A stretch of DNA of 64,000 nucleotides. Source: Devosia salina (GTDB lineage: Bacteria; Pseudomonadota; Alphaproteobacteria; Rhizobiales; Devosiaceae). The position numbers and the translations under genes are program-made. The notes beneath the pieces are model-generated. The model was not told the DNA's origin, ran no database searches, and saw nothing but the letters and a program-made list of their open reading frames with translations. The stretch covers positions 1,158,001 through 1,222,000 of the forward strand of contig NZ_CP080590.1 of the NCBI RefSeq assembly GCF_019504385.1, read 5' to 3'. Position 1 is the first letter of the stretch. Each line of letters opens with the position of its first letter. Positions 43,795-52,494 of the stretch are shown piece after piece.

Positions 43795-46260
43795 TTAGGG
43801 CTTAGGGGAGACGATTTCCTGCCAGGTGTCGAGGAAGCGTTGCCGCCGCAATCTGTCCAGCGCCACGAGAAGGCCCGGACCGAGCGGAATGGGCTGGATG
43901 ACGCCGCGTCCGCGTGCCGCGATCGCTTCGCTGGTCCATGCGCCCGAACCATTCGGCACCACCGAACCGAGGGCGGTCGGGCCCGAGGCAATGGCCTGCC
44001 CAGCCGGCGACAGGGCAAAATCCACGAAGGCCTTTGCCAGCTCGGCATTGGGTGCGTCGCGCGGGATCAGCATGGAGCGGGTCAGCACCAGCACATAGTC
44101 GTCGGGCACCACGATCTCTATCGGCGCTCCCTCGGCCTGCCGGGCAAAGGCATAGGAGCCGAGCACATTATAGCCCAGCGCCAGCGTGCCATCGGCCACG
44201 CCGTTGAGAATGGCCGGGCTGGAGCCCGAGAATTGCGCATTGACCCGGCCAAAGGCGCTGGCCAGGCGCCAGAAGGTGGATGAGATCGTCTGGTCCTGCG
44301 CGGCCAGAAGGTAGCCGACGCCGGAAACCCCAATGTCATAGGTTGCGATCCTGCCGCGGAAGCGCTCGGTCTGGGTTTCGAGCAGTTCCGCCAGTGTCAG
44401 GTGCGTGCGAGGCACTTCGTCGTCGGCGATCAGGTCGCGATTATAAATGATGACGGCCGGCTCGAAGGTGAAGCCGAACACTTCACTGCGCCAATGTGCC
44501 CAGTCGGGAAGCCCGGAAAGCCAGGGGCTGTCATAGGCCAGGGCATGTCCGTCATTGGCCAGCTTGAGCTGCAGGTCAGAGGCCGAACTGATCAGCAGGT
44601 CCGGCGCCCGGTCGAGCGTGCCGGCCAGGAACCCTTCATAGAGCGGCAAGGAGTCGGTCTCTTCGTAGATCACGCTCACATCCGGTCGCTGGGCCTGAAA
44701 GCCCGCGACAAAATAGGCAAAGAGCGGCGTGTCGGTCGTACCCAGAATGGTCAGCGTGGTCTGGCTCGACCCATCGGGAGCCGGGTAAGTGGTCGTGGCC
44801 GCCTCTGCAGGTGCGGGCGATCCCCAGAGGGCAGCCACCACGACCAGCGCACCCATAACCGGCAAGACGCCCGAGCCGCCGGCGCCGGCCGAGCGGCGGA
44901 GCAGTGGCAGGGCGATGGACACGACGAGGCCGCCGCCGGATCGGTCGAGAAGGGTCAGTGTGCCCCGATGCGCCGCGGCCACGCGCGCGACAATGGACAG
45001 GCCCAGCCCCGACCCCACCTTGCCATTGCTGGCCCTGCCGCGCTTGAACCGTTCCAGCACGCTCGCCTTCTCGCTCTCCTCGATGCCCGGCCCCCTGTCG
45101 CTGACCTCCACCACCAGATATCCCATCTCGATGCGACCGGCGATATCGACAGACGCCTCCGAATAGACCAGCGCATTGTCCACCACATTGCGCATCATCT
45201 CGCGCAGCGCCACGCGGTCTCCCCGCAACTGGGCTACCGCGGCGTCCGCGGCCAGGTCGATCACCAGGCGGCGCGCCTGCTCGGGATCCAGCCTCTGCCG
45301 CACGTCCTCGATCACCGCCGCCAGCGTCGTGGTTTCAATTTCCTGGTTCTCCATCCGATGAGAGATGGTGGCTTCCATCAGCAACTGGCTGACCAGCTGG
45401 CTGGCCTGCACCGCACCGGTATGGATGCGCCCGACGCGCCGCCGCAGGGCGTCCGGGTCCTGCTCGTCCATCGCCACTTCCGCCTGGGCACGCAAAGAGG
45501 CGAGGGGGGTTCGCACCTCGTGCGCGGCCTCGGCCACCAGTCCGCTCACCCGCTCCATGGCCTTTTGCAGCCGTCCCATGAAGCCGTTGAGCGCTGAAAC
45601 CAGGTGGTCGACTTCCTCCGGCACCGGCACGGTGATTGGGGAGAGATCATCGGGCGCCCGCGCCCGCAATTCGTGTTCCAGTTCGGTCAGTGGCGCGAAC
45701 ATGCGCGAAATGCCAAACCAGACCAGACCCACTGCCAGCAAGGTGAGGGCAATAACCGGCAACACGGCGTTGGAGAGGATTTCGTTGGACAGCGCCTCGC
45801 GCTGGTTCTGGGTCTCGGCGACATGGATGGTGACCCAGCCGGTATCGCTGGGGGTCGAAATCAGCCTGCCGACGCTGGCCACGCGCACTGTCTCGCCGCG
45901 ATAGCGCATGTCGACAAAGCTCGGCTCGGCTGAAACGGTCTCGCCCACCTGCGCCGCCAGGTCTTCATAGCCGGTCACGGTGCGCGCATCCGGGTCTTCC
46001 ACGGCGTAGAACACCCGGTCACGGCCCGAAAACATGGCGAAGGCGGCAAAGGGGATTTCCACTACCACAGCGTCATTCTCGACCTGTACGGCGCCGGCAA
46101 TGGTCAGGGCGGAAGCGGCGAGCAGCCTGTCGAAGGCGCGGTCGGAGGCGCGCTCGGCATAGTCGCGGATGAAGATGATCAGCACCACGGCAGCGAGCAT
46201 GAGCAGCGCCACCGCCAGCGCAAAGATACGGCGCCGCAAGGAAAAGCGTTTGGCGGTCAA
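43795..46260 (-). CDS. TctE-like sensor histidine kinase fused to a periplasmic solute-binding domain
   Basis: One uninterrupted 821-residue frame. Residues 11-31 are the first helix, about 32-162 a periplasmic 2CSK-type sensor, 163-183 the second helix. The kinase core has phosphoacceptor His247 (AAHEVRTPLASLR), N box NVVDNALVYS, G1 DRGPGIE (388-394) and G2 GSGLGLSI. Residues about 465-487 form a third hydrophobic span ending SPAPAEA. The rest is a family-6/11 solute-binding domain (ILGTTDTPLFAYFVAGFQAQ, DLLISSASDLQLKL, FGFTFEPAVIIYNRDLI). No ribosome site precedes the internal Met469, so a true fusion is favoured. It follows the response regulator gene by 24 bases and lies near tctCBA. Confidence 0.88.
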   Translation of the reverse strand: MTAKRFSLRRRIFALAVALLMLAAVVLIIFIRDYAERASDRAFDRLLAASALTIAGAVQVENDAVVVEIPFAAFAMFSGRDRVFYAVEDPDARTVTGYEDLAAQVGETVSAEPSFVDMRYRGETVRVASVGRLISTPSDTGWVTIHVAETQNQREALSNEILSNAVLPVIALTLLAVGLVWFGISRMFAPLTELEHELRARAPDDLSPITVPVPEEVDHLVSALNGFMGRLQKAMERVSGLVAEAAHEVRTPLASLRAQAEVAMDEQDPDALRRRVGRIHTGAVQASQLVSQLLMEATISHRMENQEIETTTLAAVIEDVRQRLDPEQARRLVIDLAADAAVAQLRGDRVALREMMRNVVDNALVYSEASVDIAGRIEMGYLVVEVSDRGPGIEESEKASVLERFKRGRASNGKVGSGLGLSIVARVAAAHRGTLTLLDRSGGGLVVSIALPLLRRSAGAGGSGVLPVMGALVVVAALWGSPAPAEAATTTYPAPDGSSQTTLTILGTTDTPLFAYFVAGFQAQRPDVSVIYEETDSLPLYEGFLAGTLDRAPDLLISSASDLQLKLANDGHALAYDSPWLSGLPDWAHWRSEVFGFTFEPAVIIYNRDLIADDEVPRTHLTLAELLETQTERFRGRIATYDIGVSGVGYLLAAQDQTISSTFWRLASAFGRVNAQFSGSSPAILNGVADGTLALGYNVLGSYAFARQAEGAPIEIVVPDDYVLVLTRSMLIPRDAPNAELAKAFVDFALSPAGQAIASGPTALGSVVPNGSGAWTSEAIAARGRGVIQPIPLGPGLLVALDRLRRQRFLDTWQEIVSPKP

Positions 46261-46284
46261 TTGGGGAGCAACGCTGGATGGGGA

Positions 46285-46956
46285 TTACGCATCGATCACC
46301 CGCATCATGTAGCCGACGCCGCGAATGGTGCCGATCTCGACATTGGCGTTCTCGAGCTTCTTGCGCAGGCGAGAAATGTGCAGCTCGAGCGCGTTGACCG
46401 AAACGGATTCGTCGAAATTGAACAGCTGGTTCATCAGCCGCTCCTTGGCGACCACCTTGCCGGCATGCGCGACCAGGATTTCCAGCAGCCGGAATTCGCG
46501 CCGCCCCAGCTCCAGCGCCTTGCCATCGACGGCGGCATTGAGCCCGGCCAGGTCCAGTTCCAGATTGCCCACGCCCACCGTGCTGGACGCCTGGCCTCCG
46601 GTGCGGCGCAACAGGGCGCGCAGCCGCGCTTCGAGTTCGCGCAGGTCGAAGGGCTTGACCAGATAGTCGTCCGCGCCCAGGTCGAGCAGGCTCACTTTGT
46701 CGTCGATTTCCGAGCGCGCAGTGATCACCAGGATCGGCGCGTTGAACTTGCGCTTGCGCAGTTCGGCAATCAAGCTGATGCCGTCGCGATGCGGCAGCAT
46801 GAGATCGAGCGCCACGGCGTCGAAGGGTTCCGCCTCGGCCGTCGGCACCACATCGTCGCCGTCGCGCACCCACTCCACCGAATGGCCGGCCGAGCGCAGG
46901 CGCTTTTCGATCGCCTCGCCCAGATCCTCATTGTCCTCCACCAGCAATATGCGCAT
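46285..46956 (-). CDS. OmpR-family response regulator (TctD-like)
   Basis: A 223-residue regulator, ATG 46956 behind GAGGAGGAC. The receiver domain starts MRILLVEDNEDLGEAIEKRL, with phosphoacceptor Asp51 (ALDLMLPHRDG) and Lys101 (YLVKPFD). The winged-helix output domain holds LELGRREFRLLEILVAHAG and VSVNALELHISRLRKKL. It is cotranscribed with the fused sensor kinase. The natural target is the tctCBA operon about 3.5 kb away (inference from known TctDE systems). Confidence 0.93.
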   Translation of the reverse strand: MRILLVEDNEDLGEAIEKRLRSAGHSVEWVRDGDDVVPTAEAEPFDAVALDLMLPHRDGISLIAELRKRKFNAPILVITARSEIDDKVSLLDLGADDYLVKPFDLRELEARLRALLRRTGGQASSTVGVGNLELDLAGLNAAVDGKALELGRREFRLLEILVAHAGKVVAKERLMNQLFNFDESVSVNALELHISRLRKKLENANVEIGTIRGVGYMMRVIDA

Positions 46957-47045
46957 GCGTCCTCCTCGCCCGGAGACACTAGTGCATTGTCGGGACAATG
47001 GGGAATTGGATTTAGGGCCAATGAACAGGCCGGCGGCAGGCCGCC

Positions 47046-47237
47046 CTAATATTTGAGGGACAGGTTGCGCAGCGCGCTCAATGCCTGAAGGCGCCAGCCC
47101 TTGATCTGCTCGAAAAGCCCGAGAACCGAAAAGGAGGGCGGATCGACATAATTGGCCAGCATGGCCTCGGCCAGGCGCTTGCCCTCGCGCACGATGCGGC
47201 GCTCTTCCAGATCCTGTCCGCCATTGGGTACCCGCAT
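47046..47237 (-). CDS. Small protein, 63 aa, unknown function
   Basis: Starts at ATG 47237 (MRVPNGGQDLEERRIVREGK) behind a strong GAGGAGGCGGCC ribosome site. It is charged at the N-terminus, has no membrane span, and ends with LSALRNLSLKY. It lies upstream of the response regulator on the same strand, 89 bases away, so cotranscription is possible. I do not recognise a family. Confidence 0.6.
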   Translation of the reverse strand: MRVPNGGQDLEERRIVREGKRLAEAMLANYVDPPSFSVLGLFEQIKGWRLQALSALRNLSLKY

Positions 47238-47405
47238 GGCCGCCTCCTCGTGGTTGACGAAACCTTAACGGGCAGGGGCGGCCTTGTCTGCCTTATCGTG
47301 AAGAAATGGTTTACGCCTGGGTCGGGCCGCAGCCGCAGGTCAGATGCGTAAACTTGTCGATACCGCGTTCAGGCGGCGGCAATGGCCGCAGGTTAGCCTG
47401 CTCTC

Positions 47406-47720
47406 ATGCCACAGCCGCCCTCCCGCAGTCCCGCCAGGTCCCCGCTCCTCCTCGAACGTCGTATCGCGCCGCGCCGCAATACATACATCCAGGCCACCAT
47501 CGCCATGGGGTTCGCAAGCGTGCCCTGCATCGTTCGCAATGTCTCCGACACCGGCGCCAAGCTGGAAGTCGCGCGGGTCGGCGGTATTCCCGATCGCTTT
47601 GACCTGATCGTGCCCGGTCACCGTCCGCAGCCCTGCCGCGTCGTCTGGCGCGCGCTCAAGGAACTGGGCGTCGAATACCAGGCGCAGCCGCACCAGCCGG
47701 CGGACAATGCCAACGGATAG
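47406..47720 (+). CDS. PilZ-domain protein
   Basis: A 104-residue protein. ERRIAPRRNTYIQATIAM and VRNVSDTGAKLEVA match the RRxxxR and [D/N]xSxxG motifs that bind cyclic di-GMP in PilZ domains. The second motif has the NVSDTG form. It is a single-domain protein without membrane spans and stands alone between leftward genes. Its output partner is unknown. The start is ATG 47406; no strong ribosome site is visible. Confidence 0.75.
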   Translation: MPQPPSRSPARSPLLLERRIAPRRNTYIQATIAMGFASVPCIVRNVSDTGAKLEVARVGGIPDRFDLIVPGHRPQPCRVVWRALKELGVEYQAQPHQPADNANG

Positions 47721-47734
47721 TCCGGTTTTCGGAC

Positions 47735-49624
47735 CTAGCGGGCAGGGATGTTCGCCGGACGAATAGAGCGCTTCTGCGCTGCGATGCGGAACGGCGCGTT
47801 GACCGCGCCATAGCCGGCATAGGCGCCCTTGCGCTGCACGATCTCGAAAAAGAAGCCTTCGCCGAAATTGGGCGTGTAGAGCTGGAAGAATTCGCCGCCC
47901 GCGTCCCGGTCATAGAGGATATTGAGTTCTGCCAATTGCGCGATGGTCTCGGACGCGAGGCCCAGCCGTGCGGCGAGGTCGTCATAGTAGTTGCGCGAAA
48001 TCTGCAGCGGCTCCAGGCCATTGGCCTTGAGGGCGCGCGCGCTGGCAAAGATGTCGCCACTCGAAAAGGCAATATGCTGCACGCTCGAGCCAAAGGTCTC
48101 GGCGATGAAATGCCCCGCCAGCGTCCGGTGGCTTTCCGCCCCGTTGAGCGTCAGTCGCAGCGAGCCATCGTCATTCTCGATTACCTGGCTGCGCACCAGG
48201 CCCGAGGGGTCCACCACATCGACCATCGGTCCTTTGTCGACCAGGAAGATCGAGCGGTAGAACAATATCCAGGTCAGCATTTCCTCGTAATTCATCGTTT
48301 GGGCGATGTGGTCGAAGCCCACAAGGCCGGCACCTCCCGCCCCGGCGGCCGGGGCCGCCTCGAACTCAACATCCCAAACGCGGGCCAGGTCGGAATGATC
48401 GTCGAGGAAATAAATGACGCCGCCGCCAACGCCGCGCACGGCCGGAATGGACAGTTCGCCCGGGGCCACGCGTTGCGCAAAGGGCTGCGCGTCGAGCGCC
48501 TGGGCGCGGGCCAATGTCGCCTGCGCGTCCTCCACCAGCAGGCCCATGGCATAGGCCGAAGTGCCATGGGTCAGATAGGCGGCATGGGCCAGCCCCTCGC
48601 GCTCGGTATTGATGACTATGTTAATATCGCCCTGGCTGAAGCGCTCGACGCTCTTGCTGCGGTGCCGGCCGGTCCGCGCAAAACCGAGCTGGCCCAGCAT
48701 GGAGCGCAGGGTTTCCGCCTCGCTCTCATCGGCGGTGAACTCGACGAAACTTACGCCCTTCACCGACACGCGCCGGGGCAGGGCAGGCAGGGTCGGGGCA
48801 ATGGCCGGCTCGGCCTCGCGCACCTGGTCCATCAGGAAGGTCAGCGAGCGATGGCCATCGAGCGCAATGGTGCGCGGTGAACCGGCGCGGAACTGGTCGT
48901 TGAAGATTTCGAGCGACAGCGGCCCCGTATAGCCCGTCGCCGCGACCGCCCGGGCAAAATCCACCACCGGCAAATCACCTTCGCCCGGCATATTGCGGAA
49001 ATGCCGGCTCCAGTAGAGCAGGTCCATGTCCAGCGCCGGTGCATCGGCCAGTTGCACGATGAAGATCTTGTCGCCCGGAATGGATCGAATCGTGTCCGGA
49101 TCGATACGGCGCGACAGGCTGTGGAAGCTGTCCAGGATCAGCCCGACATTGGGGTGATCCGCCCGCCGCACGACTTCCCAGGCGTCGCGATGGTCATTCA
49201 CGTGCCGCCCCCAGGCCAGCGCTTCATAGCCCACCTTCGACCCACGCTTTGCGGCGCGCTCGCCCAGCTCCCGAAAATCGGCCGCCGCGCGGTCGATGCC
49301 ACCCATTGCGGCCGGCGCCACGCTGGAACAGACAAGCATCAGCGGTGCCCCAAGGGCCTGCATCAGGTCGAACTTTCGTTCCGCCCGATCGAAAGCCTGA
49401 CGGCGCTGCGGCTCAGGCAGGCCCTCGAAATCGCGGAATGGCTGGAACAGCGTGATGTCGAGACCGAGATCCTCGGCCATGAGCCGCACCTCGGCCGGGC
49501 TGCGGTCAAAGGCCAGGAAATCATTCTCGAAAATTTCCACCCCATCGAACCCAGCCGCTGCAATGGCCTCGAGCTTCTCGCGCAGGTCGCCGCTGATCGA
49601 CACCGTGGCAATGGACGTTTTCAT
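47735..49624 (-). CDS. quiC: 3-dehydroshikimate dehydratase with C-terminal HPPD-like domain (QuiC type)
   Basis: Converts 3-dehydroshikimate to protocatechuate for aromatic catabolism. The 629-residue protein starts at ATG 49624. Residues 1 to about 280 form a metal-dependent TIM barrel with Glu134 (GYEALAWG), Asp165 (GLILDSFHSL), Gln191 (FIVQLADAP) and Glu239 (LSLEIFNDQF) as candidate ligands, matching the known class. Residues about 290-629 are VOC-type, resembling 4-hydroxyphenylpyruvate dioxygenase (VKGVSFVEFTADESEAETLR, GFDHIAQTM, FQLYTPNFGEGFFFEIV). A palindromic TetR-type operator lies 13 bases upstream, and a TetR gene precedes it on the same strand. Confidence 0.92.
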   Translation of the reverse strand: MKTSIATVSISGDLREKLEAIAAAGFDGVEIFENDFLAFDRSPAEVRLMAEDLGLDITLFQPFRDFEGLPEPQRRQAFDRAERKFDLMQALGAPLMLVCSSVAPAAMGGIDRAAADFRELGERAAKRGSKVGYEALAWGRHVNDHRDAWEVVRRADHPNVGLILDSFHSLSRRIDPDTIRSIPGDKIFIVQLADAPALDMDLLYWSRHFRNMPGEGDLPVVDFARAVAATGYTGPLSLEIFNDQFRAGSPRTIALDGHRSLTFLMDQVREAEPAIAPTLPALPRRVSVKGVSFVEFTADESEAETLRSMLGQLGFARTGRHRSKSVERFSQGDINIVINTEREGLAHAAYLTHGTSAYAMGLLVEDAQATLARAQALDAQPFAQRVAPGELSIPAVRGVGGGVIYFLDDHSDLARVWDVEFEAAPAAGAGGAGLVGFDHIAQTMNYEEMLTWILFYRSIFLVDKGPMVDVVDPSGLVRSQVIENDDGSLRLTLNGAESHRTLAGHFIAETFGSSVQHIAFSSGDIFASARALKANGLEPLQISRNYYDDLAARLGLASETIAQLAELNILYDRDAGGEFFQLYTPNFGEGFFFEIVQRKGAYAGYGAVNAPFRIAAQKRSIRPANIPAR

Positions 49625-49636
49625 GGTGCTTGCCCA

Positions 49637-49658
49637 GTACGAACTAACTAGTTCGTAC
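49637..49658. promoter_or_regulatory. TetR-type operator upstream of quiC
   Basis: Perfect palindrome with 9-bp arms, GTACGAACT-N4-AGTTCGTAC, 13 bases before the quiC start. It shares the ACGAAC/GTTCGT half-sites with the palindrome in front of the TetR gene at 50645. Confidence 0.8.
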
Positions 49659-49660
49659 AA

Positions 49661-49922
49661 TAACGAGAGGAGGGGGTGTGGTCAATGCGGGTTGGGAACA
49701 GGGGGCATGGGGGCGATGGGGAGGGGAGGCAAAACGGAGGAGGCAAGACGGAAGCGCTTGCAGCCTTCCATCGGTCTTACGGAAGCGGAGCCTGCCTCTC
49801 GCCGCTGGTGCCCTGGCGCTGGCCGGCTCGACATCTTCGACCCGGTGTCCGAGCCATGGCGACAGCCGCGCAACGGCGAGCGGGCAGGCGCGCGCGGAAC
49901 ATTCGCGCCCCGGGCGGTGGCG
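49661..49922. other. Gap between quiC operator and TetR gene
   Basis: About 260 bases with no supported gene. Short rightward frames here lack recognisable products, although GAGAGGAGGGGGTGTGG resembles a ribosome site before a GTG at 49678. I see no terminator with a U-run. Confidence 0.4.
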
Positions 49923-50606
49923 CTATTCCGTCAGCGCCTCGGCCTTGACCACGTAGCGCAGCACCATCTCGACCGTATTGCGCTTGAGCCGTTCCTGCAT
50001 GTCTGCTGCCCCGAAATCGCGGGCAAAGAGCCGCGAAAAAGTGGCCCGGTTGGAGACATTGAAAAAGCACAGCGCGCTGATCTGCCAGTGGATTTCGAGC
50101 GGATCGAGGCCCGGCCGGAACAGGCCTTCGGCCAGCCCGCGCTCATAGAGGTCCCTGATCTGGGCGATGGCCGTGACGTTGAGGTCGCCGATCACGCTGG
50201 AACGCTCGAGATATTGGCCGTGATGGATGTTCTCGATCATCACCATGCGGATGAAATCCTCGTGCTGGTGGTGATGCACGAAGGTAAATTCCACCAGCCG
50301 CTTCAGCCCCTCGATCGGGGTCAGCCCGGCTATGTCCAGTTCCGCTTCGCCCTCGCGTACCTGCGCGTAGGCGCTCTCCAATGCGCTGAGATAGAGCCCG
50401 TCCTTGTCGCCGAAATAGTAGTAGATCATGCGCTTGGACGAGCGCGTCTTGGCCGCGATCTCGTCGATGCGCGCGCCCGAAAGGCCGTTGAGCGCGAACT
50501 CCTGGCTCGCCACCTCGATGATGTTCTGCCGCGTCCCCTCCGGGTCCTGCTGCCGGCCCGGCGCCTTGCGCGCAGCTTTCCGCACTTCAGACCCGCTTTC
50601 GGACAT
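49923..50606 (-). CDS. TetR-family transcriptional regulator
   Basis: A 227-residue regulator using ATG 50606 (MSESGSEVRKAARKAPGRQQ). The DNA-binding part is TRQNIIEVASQEFALNGLSG, then ARIDEIAAKTRSSKRMIYYY-type helix-turn-helix, and FGDKDGLYLSALE. The ligand-binding part includes FTFVHHHQHEDFIRMVMIEN. Palindromes with the same half-sites lie before this gene and before quiC. It therefore probably represses both and responds to a quinate/shikimate pathway compound (inference). Confidence 0.92.
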   Translation of the reverse strand: MSESGSEVRKAARKAPGRQQDPEGTRQNIIEVASQEFALNGLSGARIDEIAAKTRSSKRMIYYYFGDKDGLYLSALESAYAQVREGEAELDIAGLTPIEGLKRLVEFTFVHHHQHEDFIRMVMIENIHHGQYLERSSVIGDLNVTAIAQIRDLYERGLAEGLFRPGLDPLEIHWQISALCFFNVSNRATFSRLFARDFGAADMQERLKRNTVEMVLRYVVKAEALTE

Positions 50607-50644
50607 GGCAATATCGCCTTTCTCGCTCACATCGGCGCCCACAC

Positions 50645-50660
50645 AACGAACCGGTTCGTT
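50645..50660. promoter_or_regulatory. TetR-type operator upstream of the TetR gene
   Basis: Perfect 16-base palindrome AACGAACCGGTTCGTT, 39 bases before the regulator's start, fitting autoregulation. Half-sites match those at 49637-49658, with closer spacing. Confidence 0.75.
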
Positions 50661-50866
50661 CAATGCGCAAGGCGTGTCGCTCTTGTAGCGGCGACCGCAA
50701 CGCGAAAACAAGGGCGGTTCGGCTACCAAGCCGGCACATGCGCCCCAAATGCCATGCGCCATCGGCGTCGGATCGAAGCGCGGACGGCAGCCCATGACGC
50801 GCCAACGCCGTATCGCACCACCCGATCGGGCGGTGAGCTCACTGTTTAAGAAACTGCAAGAGAGTT

Positions 50867-50940
50867 TGGCTGGGGAACCTGGATTCGAACCAAGATCGAC
50901 GGAGTCAGAGTCCGCTGTTCTACCATTGAACTATTCCCCA
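50867..50940 (-). tRNA. tRNA-Gln (anticodon CTG)
   Basis: On the minus strand the sequence begins TGGGGAATAGTTCAATGG and ends GGTTCCCCAGCCA. The 7-bp acceptor stem (TGGGGAA/TTCCCCA) is perfect, the D loop has GTTCAATGGTAGA, the anticodon arm is GCGGACTCTGACTCCGT with CTG in the loop, and the T arm has GGTTCGAATCC. CCA is encoded. The anticodon reads CAG glutamine codons. Confidence 0.95.
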
Positions 50941-50944
50941 GCAG

Positions 50945-51312
50945 GTGCCTGCTGGCTGTGCGGCGCGGGCCGGTGAGGGCTGCGAAGCGCGGCGCGGGGT
51001 CTCATTAGACAAAGCGCAGGCAGATTGCAAGCGTCTGGCACGGAGCGTCGCCAGGAAATGTGGATAGCCACATTTCCGGTTCGGTGGCGCGACCCGGAAT
51101 GGACCGACGTCGCAAGGCAATGTGGAAAGCCGCACTTCCAGTTCGGCGGCGTGCGGGCGCCGGCGGTGGGACTGTGGCTGGGTGGCCATGCCATCCAATG
51201 CATTGCGCTTCTTGCCCCCTTGCTCTACCGTCGATCCCGACAACGCAACATGATGTGCGTTCGGGCGCGACCGGCCTTCCGGTCCTTGCGACCGCGCACA
51301 AAGGAGCCTTTC
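50945..51312. other. Intergenic region between tRNA-Gln and ppx
   Basis: 368 bases upstream of the ppx start. It holds the imperfect tandem hairpin repeat at 51046-51153, then a GC-rich leader with CCGGCCTTCCGG symmetry near 51270. The AAGGAG ribosome site of ppx is at 51301. An in-frame extension of ppx into this region is unlikely. Confidence 0.55.
51046..51153. repeat. Imperfect tandem repeat containing hairpins, period 62
   Basis: Two 46-base copies (51046-51091 and 51108-51153) match at about 38 of 46 positions. Each contains a hairpin. In the first, GGAAATGTGG-ATAG-CCACATTTCC is a perfect 10-bp stem; in the second the stem is kept with two mismatches and one G-U pair. Each is followed by GTTCGG[TC]GGCG. 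Confidence 0.75.
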
Positions 51313-52494
51313 GTGACCGATTCTGTTCGGTCCGCCGCTGCCTCGGCCCTTGTGGACGAGGCAGGGTCCGGTGCACCTTCCGGTTCCCTCCGGAAGGAGC
51401 GGGGCGGTACGCCGCCCGCTCAGGCCCCGGATCAGCGGACGCATATCGCCCCCCATCCACGCCGCAATCGCGGCCCGCTCTACGCGGCGCTCGACCTGGG
51501 CACCAATAATTGCCGCCTGCTGATTGCCCGCCCGCATGATCGCGGCTTCCGCGTGCTCGATGGCTTCACCCGCATTGTCCGGCTGGGGGAGGGCGTTTCG
51601 GTCACCGGACGGCTCGGCGACGCGGCCATGGAGCGCACCATGGAAGCGCTGCGCCAGTGCCGCAACAAGCTGCGCGACCACCAGCCCACCCGCATGCGGC
51701 TGATCGCCACCGAGGCCTGCAGGGCCGCCGAGAATGGTCCCGCTTTTCTCGACAGGGTGAAGAACGAAATCGGGCTGGACCTCGAAATCGTTGACAGGCG
51801 CACCGAGGCCGAACTGGCCGTGACCGGCTGCGCCGACTTGATCGATGGCGAGGCTCAGGGCGCGCTGATGTTCGACATCGGCGGGGGCTCCTCCGAGCTG
51901 GCCTGGCTCGATTTCCGCGGCGGCCGGCCGCGGGCGCAGGGCCGCATGTCGGCCTCGATTCGCTCCTGGCAGTCGCTGCCGGTGGGCGTGGTCTCGATCG
52001 CCGAGAAATTTGGCGGCGTCGATGTGACCCCGGCGGTCTTCGAGGAGATGGTGGCTTTCGTCGCGTCGCATCTGCGCCAGTTCCGCGGTCGCGAAAAGCT
52101 CAGGCAGATGATCGGCACCCACCCGGTGCATCTGATTGGCACCTCCGGCACGGTGACGACGCTGGCGGGCCTGCATCTGGGGCTCGAGCGCTATGAGCGG
52201 CAGAAGGTCGACGGGTTGTGGATGCGCCGCGACCAGGTGGACGAGACCATGCGGGCGCTGCTCGGCATGCCGTTCGAAAGGCGTGTTGCCCATCCCTGCA
52301 TCGGCAAGGACCGCGCCGACCTGGTGCTGCCCGGCTGCGCCATTTTCGAAGCCATTCGCCGCGAATGGCCGACCGATCGCGTGCGCGTCGCCGATCGCGG
52401 TCTGCGCGAGGGCATCCTGATTTCATTGATGGACGCCGACCGGACGCAAAAGCGCCCCAACCGCTACCCGAGGAGACAGGCCAATGGCCAATAA
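51313..52494 (+). CDS. ppx: Ppx/GppA family exopolyphosphatase
   Basis: Hydrolyses polyphosphate or pppGpp. The start is GTG 51313 behind AAGGAG, giving 393 residues. The first 55 residues are a low-complexity extension. The ASKHA fold then begins with YAALDLGTNNCRLLIA, followed by RIVRLGEGVSVTGRLGDAAM, RLIATEACRAAENGPAFL, the phosphate loop LMFDIGGGSSELAWLD and HLIGTSGTVTTLAGLHLGL. It lacks the C-terminal HD domain of longer GppA proteins, as is usual in this class. It overlaps rlmE by 11 bases, a pairing frequent in alphaproteobacteria. Confidence 0.9.
   Translation: MTDSVRSAAASALVDEAGSGAPSGSLRKERGGTPPAQAPDQRTHIAPHPRRNRGPLYAALDLGTNNCRLLIARPHDRGFRVLDGFTRIVRLGEGVSVTGRLGDAAMERTMEALRQCRNKLRDHQPTRMRLIATEACRAAENGPAFLDRVKNEIGLDLEIVDRRTEAELAVTGCADLIDGEAQGALMFDIGGGSSELAWLDFRGGRPRAQGRMSASIRSWQSLPVGVVSIAEKFGGVDVTPAVFEEMVAFVASHLRQFRGREKLRQMIGTHPVHLIGTSGTVTTLAGLHLGLERYERQKVDGLWMRRDQVDETMRALLGMPFERRVAHPCIGKDRADLVLPGCAIFEAIRREWPTDRVRVADRGLREGILISLMDADRTQKRPNRYPRRQANGQ

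Noticed and set aside
43795..44856. Kinase-binding-protein fusion read as a separate solute-binding protein gene starting at 44856
   Set aside because: No ribosome site precedes that ATG and the upstream frame is continuous. Kept as a fusion, noting the alternative.
51025..51312. N-terminal extension of ppx by 96 codons
   Set aside because: The extension crosses the tandem hairpin repeat. GTG 51313 has a good AAGGAG ribosome site.
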